DNA of 16,893 bases from CAZAGD01 sp964484485 (GCA_964484485.1 CAZAGD010000112.1:1-16893); one strand, 5' to 3'. Counted from the first letter of the stretch, positions 1 through 7,249 are shown. Program-made: numbers and translations. Notes: generated by a model from the sequence alone, not told the origin.

Positions 1-1
1 C

Positions 2-97
2 TCCGCAGCCGAATTTAGCCATGCTTTATGCCCAGAATGTGCTAAAAAACTGTATCCTGAATTTCAAGATATTATCGAAGATAAAAGGATGGGGTGA
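2..97 (+). CDS. C-terminal end of a sensor/response-regulator-type protein (partial)
   Basis: Reading frame 2 is open from the left edge to a TGA at 95-97 and gives 31 residues, with the start lying outside the window. The tail contains SHALCPECAKKLYPEF. From memory, this kind of Cys-Pro-x-Cys-Ala-Lys-Lys ending closes many PAS/GAF sensor proteins, histidine kinases and response regulators of Desulfobacterota and related groups. The two cysteines are spaced C-x-x-C. The catalytic or receiver domains cannot be seen, so the full protein type is unknown. No terminator hairpin directly follows the stop codon. Confidence 0.6.
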   Translation, partial: SAAEFSHALCPECAKKLYPEFQDIIEDKRMG

Positions 98-185
98 TTT
101 TTGAACCGCTAAGAACGCCAAAAGTGCAAAGGAATTTTAATGCCCCCACCTTTGTCCTCTCCCCCAGGGGAAAGGATGTTCTGGA

Positions 186-277
186 TTTGCCACAGAGGGT
201 TCGGAGAGCAAAGAGAAAGAAAAAATATTAAATAATTATTTTAAATCCTGAAAATCTGCGTTCATCTGCGTCCCATA
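186..277. repeat. Dispersed repeat, copy A (cacagagg / atctgcgt type)
   Basis: Starts with TTTGCCACAGAGGG and ends with AATCTGCGTTCATCTGCGTC. A second copy in the same orientation lies at 2170-2260, about 80% identical by eye over ~91 bp. The ATPase gene at 711-1934 lies between them. The block is non-coding. Similar strings are, from memory, common in spacers of environmental bacteria. Confidence 0.75.
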
Positions 278-350
278 ATCTCCCCCGTCCCCTCTTTAGG
301 AAAGAGGGGTATATTCCGCCCTTTTCTAAAGGGAGGTGGGGAGGGATTAT
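275..350. repeat. Palindromic element with nested hairpin
   Basis: The outer arms at 275-299 and 326-350 match at about 19 of 25 positions as inverted copies, starting ATAATC and ending CTTTAG. Nested inside is a perfect 9-bp stem, CCCCTCTTT at 289-297 against AAAGAGGGG at 301-309, with a 3-nt loop. No T-run follows, so it is not an obvious terminator on the plus strand. Confidence 0.7.
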
Positions 351-355
351 GATTC

Positions 356-437
356 ACTGCCGAGCACGCTGAGAGCGCAGCCAAAAATTTATTTTTTTAA
401 TAATTTTATTCATTTCTTTCTCTGGGCGCTCGGCGAC
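356..437. repeat. Inverted repeat (GCCGAGC / GCTCGGC)
   Basis: GCCGAGC at 359-365 is the exact reverse complement of GCTCGGC at 428-434. The similarity extends outward and inward with mismatches (gctgagag against ctctgggc). The middle is AT-rich. It resembles the other spacer palindromes in layout but not in sequence. Confidence 0.5.
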
Positions 438-674
438 CTCTGGGAGAGTCATTTTTTTTCTTAATAAAATTTAAAGCATTTGCAAGCATGTAGTACAGAG
501 AAAAAGAAAATATTTCATTTTAATGAGATCCTCTCCCTGCCGCCTGAATTAAATATGGATTCGAAAAGTAATACATGGTCCGTCGAAGAAGGAATTGATT
601 TTTTGGGGGCTAATTGCAAGTTTATTTTTGGGCAATTATCTAAGGGGTAAAGAAATTATCCCTTAAAATTTAAT

Positions 675-702
675 TTGAAATATTAAAAATTCCGTGTATA
701 AT
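675..702 (+). promoter_or_regulatory. Sigma-70-like promoter of the ATPase gene
   Basis: TTGAAA at 675-680 and a consensus TATAAT at 697-702 are separated by 16 bp. The expected transcription start is near 709, only about two bases before the ATG at 711. There is no Shine-Dalgarno sequence upstream of that ATG, so the transcript may be leaderless or nearly so. Confidence 0.6.
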
Positions 703-710
703 TATTAGCG

Positions 711-1934
711 ATGAAGCCGCGGACATTAGCCCAAACAATCAAAAAAGCTATGAAGACATTTCCAGCGATTGTGGTCACCGGCCCCAGGCAATCTGGAAAG
801 ACCACTCTCCTGAAAATGCTTTTTGCTGATACTCATCAATTTGTTTCTCTGGAAGATCCAGACATCAGGATGCGGGCTAAAGAAGACCCGCATCAATTTT
901 TAGATCAATTTCACCCACCTTTAATTATTGATGAGATTCAATATTTTCCAGAATTACTATCTTACATTAAAACCAGGATTGATCAAAAAAGAAAACCAGG
1001 GCAATGGCTCTTTACTGGATCGCAAAATTTTGTGCTCATGCAAGGGATTAGTCAATCTTTGGCTGGAAGAGCTGCAGTGCTCTCTTTATTGCCTTTTTCA
1101 TTTGCCGAACGTATAAATCATGGAGATAAAGTTAAGGATATAGGAACCCTACTGAGAGACCATCGTCTCAAACCAATAAGTGATAAAAAAATTTCGCTTT
1201 CCGAGGTAATTTTGAGAGGAAACTATCCGGAGATTGCCACCAAAAGGATGGTTGATCGCCAACTATGGTGTGGATCATATATTTCTACGTATTTGGAGAG
1301 AGATGTAAGAAATTTAGCTCAGGTTGGAGACTTGGGTCAATTTGAAATATTTCTAAGGCTTTGCGCCACGCGGACCGGACAGATTCTAAATCTTTCCGAA
1401 TTAGCCAGAGAAGTGGGGTTGAGTGTTCCCACCATAAAAAGATGGCTTTCTATGTTGGAAACGGGTCACCAGGTTTATTTACTTTATCCTTATTATAAAA
1501 ATATAGGTAAAAGGCTGGTTAAAAGTCCCAAATTATATTTTATTGACCCTGGGCTGGCATCCTATCTTTTAGGTCTCCATAATGAAGAGGCTTTGCTGAG
1601 TAGTCCCCATTTCGGTAACCTCTTTGAGACTTTAATAATTACAGATTTTTTAAAAAGATTTCTTCACTTTGGGCAAATACCTTCTATGTATTATATGCGC
1701 ACCCGTGATGGCCTGGAGGTTGATTTAGTAATAGAAATGGGATCCAGATTACATCTTTTTGAAATCAAAGCAACAAAAACTATATTTCCCAAGCACGCTT
1801 ATTCTCTAATGAAGATCAAAAGAGATTTGGAATCAAAGGATAATACATTTGCCCTCATCTCTGTGACGGAGGAAAGTTTTTTTCTTACTCAAGATATTTA
1901 TAATTATTCTTGGAAAAATATTCTGGCCTGTTGA
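711..1934 (+). CDS. AAA-type ATPase with DUF4143 domain
   Basis: A 407-residue cytoplasmic protein of the widespread family with an N-terminal P-loop ATPase and a C-terminal DUF4143 region. Walker A is G24-PRQSG-K30-TT. Walker B is LIIDE, with D74 and E75. Around residues 220-260 there is a helix-turn-helix-like stretch (LSELAREVGLSVPTIKRWL). The C-terminal part carries GLEVDLVIE followed by LFEIKA, the spacing of a PD-(D/E)xK nuclease-like fold that is usual for DUF4143. Family members have no agreed biochemical role; NTP hydrolysis is expected. The start is chosen because the family N-terminus (R-T-L-A-x-T-I/L-K-K) begins here and a promoter ends just upstream. The gene stands alone, flanked by two direct repeat copies, which may reflect mobility or shuffling. 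Length is normal for the family. Confidence 0.85.
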   Translation: MKPRTLAQTIKKAMKTFPAIVVTGPRQSGKTTLLKMLFADTHQFVSLEDPDIRMRAKEDPHQFLDQFHPPLIIDEIQYFPELLSYIKTRIDQKRKPGQWLFTGSQNFVLMQGISQSLAGRAAVLSLLPFSFAERINHGDKVKDIGTLLRDHRLKPISDKKISLSEVILRGNYPEIATKRMVDRQLWCGSYISTYLERDVRNLAQVGDLGQFEIFLRLCATRTGQILNLSELAREVGLSVPTIKRWLSMLETGHQVYLLYPYYKNIGKRLVKSPKLYFIDPGLASYLLGLHNEEALLSSPHFGNLFETLIITDFLKRFLHFGQIPSMYYMRTRDGLEVDLVIEMGSRLHLFEIKATKTIFPKHAYSLMKIKRDLESKDNTFALISVTEESFFLTQDIYNYSWKNILAC

Positions 1935-2169
1935 GATCTGGTTAACTTTCTAAGTCCAATCCCAAAGCGGGGACAATAAGGGGAGAGTAAAGTCAAGTTT
2001 TTACCCAGAGGTTCCCTTAAACCACCTTTTTTTGCATTCATTTTCATCTTCAAAATGACCAAAGATACGAAGGCAGGCTGGAGAAAGGGTAATTTTTTTA
2101 AATTTTTGGCTAATTGAAATTTCAACTTTCAATTTGGCAAAGATATTTTTTATCTATTTAATAAAAAGA

Positions 2170-2260
2170 TTTGCCACAGAGGGCAAGGAGCACACAGAGA
2201 AAGAGAGAAATAAAATAATTATCTTTAATCCTGAAAATCTGCGTTTATCTGCGTCCTATA
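2170..2260. repeat. Dispersed repeat, copy B
   Basis: Same orientation and nearly the same length as copy A at 186-277. It shares TTTGCCACAGAGGG at the left, AATAATTAT in the middle and TCCTGAAAATCTGCGTT then ATCTGCGTCC at the right. It ends about 30 bp before the -35 box of the regulator gene. The rest of the 1935-2289 spacer has a 12-bp palindrome TTGAAATTTCAA at 2114-2125 and nothing else I can name. Confidence 0.75.
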
Positions 2261-2289
2261 TTCAAATCCAGAAACTGCTAAAATTTTTC

Positions 2290-2335
2290 TTGACACCGTT
2301 TCCGTATTGTGCATAAATGTTTCCCAATGGGAAAC
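2290..2335 (+). promoter_or_regulatory. Promoter with overlapping operator palindrome, XRE-cupin gene
   Basis: TTGACA at 2290-2295 is followed after 16 bp by CATAAA at 2312-2317. Directly downstream, covering the expected transcription start, is GTTTCCC-AAT-GGGAAAC at 2319-2335, a perfect 7-bp inverted repeat around a 3-bp centre. A site in this position would block initiation when bound. Its location 38 bp before an XRE-type regulator suggests autoregulation; this is inferred from position only. Confidence 0.6.
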
Positions 2336-2372
2336 AAGATTTTAACCCGAATTAAAAGGACGATGGAAAGAA

Positions 2373-2936
2373 ATGATTCGGGAATCAGAGCTGGGGAAAA
2401 GAATCCAAAAATTCAGAACCAGTAAAGGTATTACTTTACAAGAATTAGCCCAAAAAGCCGGCCTCACCCGCGGCTACCTTTCTAAAATTGAGCGATCGAA
2501 GAAGGCTCCGCCAGTTTCTACACTCATCAGTATCGCCAAAGCATTAAAAATTTCTATTTCCGAGATTTTTGGCGAGGCCGAAGAAAATAATGTGCGCATT
2601 TCTTTAGTTAAGAAAAAAGAGAGAAGAGTTATAGCCCGTGACGGCACAATTTTTGGCTACGCCTACCAAACTTTAGCCCATCACTTTCGAAATAAACATA
2701 TGGACCCATATATTTTGACGCTACCGGTCAAGCCCAAACAAAATACTATCTTCCAACATGATGGAGAAGAAATATTATTCGTTTTGGAAGGAGTGATGAA
2801 ATTTTTTTATGGTGATCAAGAGCTTATAGCCGAAGAGGGGGATTGTCTTTATTTTGATGGCTCCATTCCTCATTATGGAATTTGCCAAGGAAATAAAGAA
2901 GTAAAATGTTTAATGGTTATTTACACTCCAGAATAG
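2373..2936 (+). CDS. XRE-family transcriptional regulator with cupin sensor domain
   Basis: A 187-residue DNA-binding regulator. Residues about 7-62 form a classic XRE helix-turn-helix (TLQELAQKAGLTRGYLSKIE, then SISEIFGEAE). Residues about 110-187 form a cupin-2 barrel. Cupin positions visible are H129 with E132/E133 in HDGEEILFVLEG and H167 in GSIPHYG, close to a metal- or small-ligand-binding pocket, though not the complete canonical set. Regulators of this architecture usually sense a small metabolite and control a neighbouring operon; the ligand here is unknown. The start ATG is preceded by GGAAAG. The dehydrogenase gene follows 99 bp downstream on the same strand, making it the likeliest target beside the regulator's own promoter. 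Length is typical for the family. Confidence 0.88.
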   Translation: MIRESELGKRIQKFRTSKGITLQELAQKAGLTRGYLSKIERSKKAPPVSTLISIAKALKISISEIFGEAEENNVRISLVKKKERRVIARDGTIFGYAYQTLAHHFRNKHMDPYILTLPVKPKQNTIFQHDGEEILFVLEGVMKFFYGDQELIAEEGDCLYFDGSIPHYGICQGNKEVKCLMVIYTPE

Positions 2937-3035
2937 ATAACCTGCTTTTGGCGCTTAAGACAACTATACAGTAAGCTTAATTTAAAAAGGAGAAAATATA
3001 TTATCCCCATTTAAATAAAAAGGAGTTTAAACTAT

Positions 3036-3989
3036 ATGCAGTTAGAAGATATTAAAAATATTGCTGTAGTGGGAGCTGGGCTGATGGGCCATGGGATTGG
3101 TTTGGCGTATGCCTTAGGGGGTTATCGAGTAACTTTGAATGATCTTAACGAAGCTATATTAGACAAGGCTATCACTAATATAAAAAGCAACTTAGAAATG
3201 CTTCAGGAACATAAGGTAATTTCCAAAGAAGCCATAAGCGCAACCTTATCCAGAATTAATACCAATTCCAATCTAAGAGAAGCGGTTGCCCAAGCTGATT
3301 TTGTTACCGAAGCAGTCTTGGAAGATTTAGAATTAAAAAGAAAGGTTTTTAAAGAACTGGATCTTTATAGTCCTAAGCATGCCATTTTGGCCAGTAATAC
3401 CTCCTCGTTGCTAATTAGTGACTTTGGTTCGGAAGTAAAGAGAGAAGGAAAAGTAGTTATCACCCACTGGTTCAATCCTCCCCATTTAGTTCCTGTAGTT
3501 GAGATCGTATGTGGAAATAATACTTCACCCGAGACCGCTAAGGTAACTTACGCTTTGTTAAAAAAGATAAATAAAATACCCATCAGGGTTGCCAAAGAGA
3601 TTCCTGGTTTTTTAGTTAATCGAGTTCAAATGGCCCTTATTCGAGAAGTTTGGTCTCTTTGGGAGATGGGGATAGCCAGCGCTGAAGACATTGACTTGGC
3701 GGTAAAAGGAAGTATGGGCCTGCGTTTAGCCAGTATGGGTCCTTTAGAAATTTGCGACTTGGGCGGCTTAGACTTGTGGTTTAAAGTGGCCCAGAATCTT
3801 TTTAAAGAGATTAATAGCTCTCTCGAACCTCCGCAACTGCTCAAGGAAAAAATAGAGCGCGGGGAAAAGGGGTTAAAAAGTGGCAGAGGATTCTTTGATG
3901 CTAAGGCAAAATGGGAGGAAAAGGTCAAAGAAAGAGATACAGCCCTTATTCAAATGCTTAAACTTTTATATTGGGCCAAGGGAAAATAG
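3036..3989 (+). CDS. 3-hydroxyacyl-CoA dehydrogenase family protein
   Basis: A 317-residue NAD-dependent oxidoreductase that would convert an L-3-hydroxyacyl-CoA, or a related 3-hydroxy acid, to the 3-keto form. The Rossmann fingerprint is G13-A-G15-LM-G18. The middle holds SNTSS (N121) and the catalytic pair H144 (THWFNPPH) and E156 (VPVVEIV). The C-terminal domain begins near GFLVNRVQ and contains MGPLEICDLGGLD. The HWFNPPHLVPVVE form is closer to the single-domain dehydrogenases of short substrates (3-hydroxybutyryl-CoA, L-gulonate or carnitine type) than to trifunctional FadB, so the exact substrate is open. AGGAG at 3021-3025, 10 bp before the ATG, supports the start. It probably shares a transcript with the XRE-cupin regulator upstream. 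No hydratase or thiolase gene is next to it. Confidence 0.87.
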   Translation: MQLEDIKNIAVVGAGLMGHGIGLAYALGGYRVTLNDLNEAILDKAITNIKSNLEMLQEHKVISKEAISATLSRINTNSNLREAVAQADFVTEAVLEDLELKRKVFKELDLYSPKHAILASNTSSLLISDFGSEVKREGKVVITHWFNPPHLVPVVEIVCGNNTSPETAKVTYALLKKINKIPIRVAKEIPGFLVNRVQMALIREVWSLWEMGIASAEDIDLAVKGSMGLRLASMGPLEICDLGGLDLWFKVAQNLFKEINSSLEPPQLLKEKIERGEKGLKSGRGFFDAKAKWEEKVKERDTALIQMLKLLYWAKGK

Positions 3990-4129
3990 AAAGGAAGCTC
4001 TTAAGCCTAAAAGATTTTTTCTTATTCAGGACTTCCCGCACTTTCATGGCTAATCCTTCTACTGGGAAAGGCTTGGGTAAAAGGGGCGCTTAATTGGAAA
4101 ACCCTGCGGAGAAAGTGGAAATTAAAGTA

Positions 4130-5389
4130 ATGAAAAAGTTGATAAAAATTATTTTTATTGTAGCTGCTTTGCTGGTGTATAGTTCTTCTTCTGCCTATGC
4201 GGAGGTAATAAGCATATCGGAGAACGCTGGAATAGATCCTGATTTCTTCAAAAAATACGATCCTAAGGCGCCTCCATTAAAACCTGATCCGACTCCCTCA
4301 CCATTATCTGCTTTGTCCAGAGCAAGAGAAATGCACGCTAAGGCCTTAGCCGAAATTAAAAACTTAGAAATGGAAATTAGGAAGAATGAAGAAACGATCC
4401 AAAAATCCGCAAAATTAATAAGCCTGGCGCGGGAGAAGAAAAATGTCCAGGCGGAAATGGTTGGCCGCGAAGCGTTAAGCAAAGCGCAAGAGGCCAAAAA
4501 GAAAAATGAAGAAACTCTACGTTTCTATAAAATATACCAAAATTTGCTGACTAATCTAATAAGTAAACTTGAAAATGCAATCTCCACGGCAGCTCAGGTG
4601 GAATGTAGTTGTGAAGAATTACGCCGGAGGTATGAAGGATTTAAAAAAGCCATAAAAGAATTTACTAAGACTGTACAAATGAATACAAAGGAGTACCAGG
4701 AGTGGGAGAGAGAATTACATGATGCCCAAATAGAAGGCTTACAGGCATTTGTAAGCGCTATTTCCTGGGAAACCCAAAATCTTAAAAAAATTAGGGAAGA
4801 AAAGTTACAGGGCTTGAGAAGACAGTTGAATAATTATATGGAAAAACTTAATGATAAAGAATTGCTCAAGAATCAATATCTCCTTGACCGCTTAAACAAT
4901 AAAATGGCCAAGGCCAATCGGCATTATCTGCAGACTGAAGATGCCGTGCAGGCTTTGGAAAAAATTGATAAGACTACAAAAATCCAAGATTTAATCAATG
5001 TCTCCACAAATTCCATAAATTTATGGTGTCAAGAGATAAAAAATGGTGATACGGAAATATTAAATTTATTAAAAGATCCTGAAATAAGAAACTTAGCAGG
5101 AGATATGGTTGCATCTTTTATCCAATACGTAGGTGAATATGAAGAAATGATTAGAGGAACGGATAAAATTTTGGGGCCCATGCTGCGCCGTCTTAATCTG
5201 ACCATCAGCGGCTTTGGCCTTCTGCGGGATATAGGTTATGCGGGCCTGCATTTAAAGCTTAGCCTTGATAGGTTAACCCAATTAGGCGAGGTGGGAGAGC
5301 AGAGTTATCGAGCCATGCAATCTTTGATCGAGAATAAAAAAGCGATAGAAGCAAAATTGAAAGAATGCGGATGTGATTATAAGCCATAA
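4130..5389 (+). CDS. Exported helical/coiled-coil protein of unknown function
   Basis: A 419-residue protein that I do not recognise. It begins with a signal peptide: MKK, a hydrophobic core IIFIVAALLVY, and an AYA cleavage site at about residue 24. I prefer the ATG at 4130 to the upstream TTG at 4094, because the signal peptide then starts at the usual distance. The mature N-terminus is proline-rich (about 41-58) and is followed by long charged helices, a probable coiled coil, from about 60 to 270. Cysteines are few and partly paired: C159-S-C161, C300, and C413-G-C415 near the C-terminus. This suggests disulfides or metal binding outside the cytoplasm, which is inference. A second envelope protein gene follows after a 453-bp repeat-bearing spacer. 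A role in the periplasm or at the cell surface is all that can be said. Confidence 0.8.
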   Translation: MKKLIKIIFIVAALLVYSSSSAYAEVISISENAGIDPDFFKKYDPKAPPLKPDPTPSPLSALSRAREMHAKALAEIKNLEMEIRKNEETIQKSAKLISLAREKKNVQAEMVGREALSKAQEAKKKNEETLRFYKIYQNLLTNLISKLENAISTAAQVECSCEELRRRYEGFKKAIKEFTKTVQMNTKEYQEWERELHDAQIEGLQAFVSAISWETQNLKKIREEKLQGLRRQLNNYMEKLNDKELLKNQYLLDRLNNKMAKANRHYLQTEDAVQALEKIDKTTKIQDLINVSTNSINLWCQEIKNGDTEILNLLKDPEIRNLAGDMVASFIQYVGEYEEMIRGTDKILGPMLRRLNLTISGFGLLRDIGYAGLHLKLSLDRLTQLGEVGEQSYRAMQSLIENKKAIEAKLKECGCDYKP

Positions 5390-5490
5390 AAATTTGCAGA
5401 ACCAGATTCTTTTAATTTAACCCGAACCTCCTTGCCTCCTCTTCTGCTTTAATTTTTTTTGCCAAAGTTAAGGGGGCAGAGTCCAAACTA

Positions 5491-5645
5491 CTGACCGTCG
5501 ATCAGTTTTTAAATTCCAGCTTAATTCAGGCGGGCGGGAGAGAGGCTCATTAAAATGAAGCCCATATTCTTTCATAGGTACAGGCGGGGAGATAGACATC
5601 TATTTCACCTCTCTCCCTCCCGCCTGTTTCCTGCTGGCGGGAAAC
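5491..5645. repeat. Spacer palindrome family R1, copy 1
   Basis: Begins CTGACCGTCGATCAGTTTTT and contains GGCTCATTAAAATGAAGCCC and TTTCATAGGTACAGGCGGGG. CAGGCGGGCGGGAGAGAGG near 5527-5546 is matched, with one mismatch, by the reverse complement of the block ending CCTCCCGCCTG near 5625, so the element folds into a ~100-nt stem-loop. Related copies are at 8867-8985 and 14161-14470. It is non-coding. Upstream, 5390-5490 holds nothing recognisable except a weak GCAGAA/TTCTGC pair before a T-run. Confidence 0.75.
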
Positions 5646-5679
5646 GTTAAAACTGTTAGACGCTCAGTCTAAACTAAAA

Positions 5680-5708
5680 TTGACTTTCCCTACTTTTTTT
5701 GTTATATT
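5680..5708 (+). promoter_or_regulatory. Sigma-70-like promoter before the small ORF and lipoprotein gene
   Basis: TTGACT at 5680-5685 and TATATT at 5703-5708 are 17 bp apart, giving a transcription start near 5715. An inverted repeat TTAGAC-GCTCA-GTCTAA at 5656-5672 lies just upstream of the -35 box. It could be a regulator site or the border of the repeat element. Confidence 0.55.
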
Positions 5709-5732
5709 CCAGGCAAATTTTATGTGGGCATC

Positions 5733-5846
5733 ATGAAAAAAGGTCAGCGGTTTCTTAATTTAAAACTCGGCAAAAGAGGTACAATGCGGGGCAAACCATG
5801 GAAAAGTGTATCTAAAAAGAAGGCGCCCAAAGGTTTAACCCGATGA
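5733..5846 (+). CDS. Possible 37-residue basic peptide
   Basis: An ATG at 5733 opens a 37-codon frame rich in Lys and Arg (MKKGQRFLNLKLGKRG at its start), with one Trp and no acidic residue. Its stop codon overlaps the next start as ATGA, which would allow translational coupling to the lipoprotein gene. A good promoter ends 25 bp before its ATG. There is no strong Shine-Dalgarno sequence, and I recognise no homologue. It may be a true leader peptide or simply a chance frame in the 5' leader. Confidence 0.3.
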   Translation: MKKGQRFLNLKLGKRGTMRGKPWKSVSKKKAPKGLTR

Positions 5847-7249
5847 GGAGAAAAAATTTATTTTTTCTACTCTGCTTAGTTTTTCTCATTGGCGGAGCAG
5901 CTTGTGCCTCTAAACCAAAAACGAGCACTCTTTTAAGAGAAATTTCCCAAACGCCTCCGCTTATTGAAAGAATTGTTGTTCAGGAAGGTAAAGTTGACTA
6001 TTATCTTCTCCATGATGAAGGCTACTCCTGGCGACTAATCTTCCTCTGTGCTAACAAAGTATATAATTTCGTAAGCGAGGCAGAAAACAAACCCGTCTTG
6101 GTCAGTTTTCATCCCGTTCTGGGAAGTGATGTAGAAGAGAAGATTCCTCCTTTAGACCGTCATAAAATATGGAAATGTTGGGAGGAGAAGGTACGTGCCG
6201 AGCAGACTCAATTAGCGCGGGTAAAAGAGATTGTTGTTCAAGAAAGAAAAGGGATTGAAAGTAATAAAGCCCAATTATTGACGGAAAAAGAACGGTTAGA
6301 AAGAGAAATAGCCGAAAAAATAAAACAAGCTGTCCAGAAACAACAAATAGCGGAAGAAAAGCGAGCCGCAGAACAGGAGGCGCAGCTTAAACAAGAAGAA
6401 GAGCAGCGCCAAAAAATAGAGCGGATAGAAGAAGAAAAGAAAGTTAAATATTACCGTTCCAGAGAAAGAGAGCGGGATGAAGAGAAAGAGAAAGAGAAAG
6501 AGAAAGAAGTTCCTCCTCCACTTAAGATTACGGAGACCGGAGTTTTTTTAGTAATGAAAGATTGCCCGGTTTACGAAATGCCCAAAAAATCTTCCCGCGT
6601 CCAGGTAAAAGCGAAGAAATATGACCTCTTTAATGTCTTGAACACAACCAGAGATGAGACGGGCACTCAGTGGCATCAAATTTTTTTAAGTGAAAGAGCT
6701 GTATCGAAAAAAGTAAAAAAAGTAGGCTGGAGTCCTGAAGAAAAAGCTTTCTGGCTCAAACATAAATTATTGGCTTGGGTTTACCCGGGAGATATAAATA
6801 AAATTAACAGTCTCAAGCCGTTAAAGCTGCCAGTGGAAGAGATTCATTATACCGGGAAGAAAGCTTCTCTTCCTGATAAGCCGCAATTATTTGAAGTTAC
6901 TTACGAAGTTAACATTGATTTTATAGAGAAGGTATATGGTTGGATTGAGGACCAAAATGGTATCCGCCGGCCCGATAAAAATATGGAAGAAATGATGGAT
7001 CTGATGAAGAGTTTGGCAGCAACCCTCTGGCCAATACGTATCCAAAATGACATTTTGCATGGGTATATCAGGGTGGGGTTTACCCCCGAGCAAGTGATTT
7101 TGGCCTGGGGTAAACCCAATTATATTAATAAAACACGAACTTTTGTGGGCCTCCATGAACAGTGGGTTTATGGGGAAAAGCCTTTCCCCCGAGCGTATGT
7201 TTATTTTGAGAATGGGTTGGTGAAAAATTGGGAATTCTTTAAGAGATAA
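5843..7249 (+). CDS. Probable lipoprotein with coiled coil and BamE/SmpA-like C-terminus
   Basis: A 468-residue envelope protein. The N-terminus MRRKNLFFLLCLVFLIGGAAC ends in a relaxed lipobox with C21 as the likely lipidated residue; the Gly at -3 is unusual, and signal peptidase I cleavage is an alternative. A highly charged coiled coil spans about 115-225 and includes a run of EK pairs at 214-221. A region of about 230-330 (TGVFLVMKDCPVYEMP onward) resembles a bacterial SH3-like module. The C-terminus, GFTPEQVILAWGKP near 412-425 followed by HEQWVYG and YVYFENGLVKNWE, matches the pattern of small SmpA/OmlA/BamE-type domains. A role in the outer membrane or cell wall is likely, but no specific function is known. 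The acyl-CoA synthetase-like gene starts 49 bp downstream and may be cotranscribed. Confidence 0.75.
   Translation: MRRKNLFFLLCLVFLIGGAACASKPKTSTLLREISQTPPLIERIVVQEGKVDYYLLHDEGYSWRLIFLCANKVYNFVSEAENKPVLVSFHPVLGSDVEEKIPPLDRHKIWKCWEEKVRAEQTQLARVKEIVVQERKGIESNKAQLLTEKERLEREIAEKIKQAVQKQQIAEEKRAAEQEAQLKQEEEQRQKIERIEEEKKVKYYRSRERERDEEKEKEKEKEVPPPLKITETGVFLVMKDCPVYEMPKKSSRVQVKAKKYDLFNVLNTTRDETGTQWHQIFLSERAVSKKVKKVGWSPEEKAFWLKHKLLAWVYPGDINKINSLKPLKLPVEEIHYTGKKASLPDKPQLFEVTYEVNIDFIEKVYGWIEDQNGIRRPDKNMEEMMDLMKSLAATLWPIRIQNDILHGYIRVGFTPEQVILAWGKPNYINKTRTFVGLHEQWVYGEKPFPRAYVYFENGLVKNWEFFKR

Larger units (their letters stand above)
98..674. other. 577-bp intergenic spacer, repeat mosaic
   Basis: No credible coding frame is present. 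The left two thirds is a chain of short repeat-like modules. These are a GAACCGCTAAGAACGCC-type run (104-131), a pyrimidine/purine hairpin (154-175), one copy of a ~91 bp direct repeat (186-277), a palindrome (275-350) and another inverted repeat (356-437). The part from about 440 to 674 is AT-rich, and I recognise nothing in it. From memory, such strings of modules fill intergenic space in many environmental genomes. Their function is unknown. Confidence 0.6.

Noticed and set aside
1904..2316. Short ORFs in the spacer after the ATPase gene (1904-2125 minus, 2134-2316 plus)
   Set aside because: They are low-complexity translations of AT-rich spacer and of repeat copy B, without start signals.
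3990..4030. Terminator after the 3-hydroxyacyl-CoA dehydrogenase gene
   Set aside because: The T-run near 4014 has only a 3-4 bp bulged stem before it, too weak to call.
4094..4129. TTG start adding 12 residues to the exported helical protein
   Set aside because: The extension would bury the signal peptide behind a charged segment; the ATG at 4130 puts MKK and the hydrophobic core at the N-terminus.
5395..5458. Terminator after the exported helical protein
   Set aside because: GCAGAA and TTCTGC pair and a T-run follows, but the loop of nearly 40 nt is too long for a confident call.
5626..5645. Second operator for the XRE-cupin regulator (GTTTCC-N8-GGAAAC)
   Set aside because: The half-site spacing differs from the site at 2319-2335 (8 against 5 for the same 6-bp arms), and it lies inside the R1 repeat, so it is better explained as part of that element.
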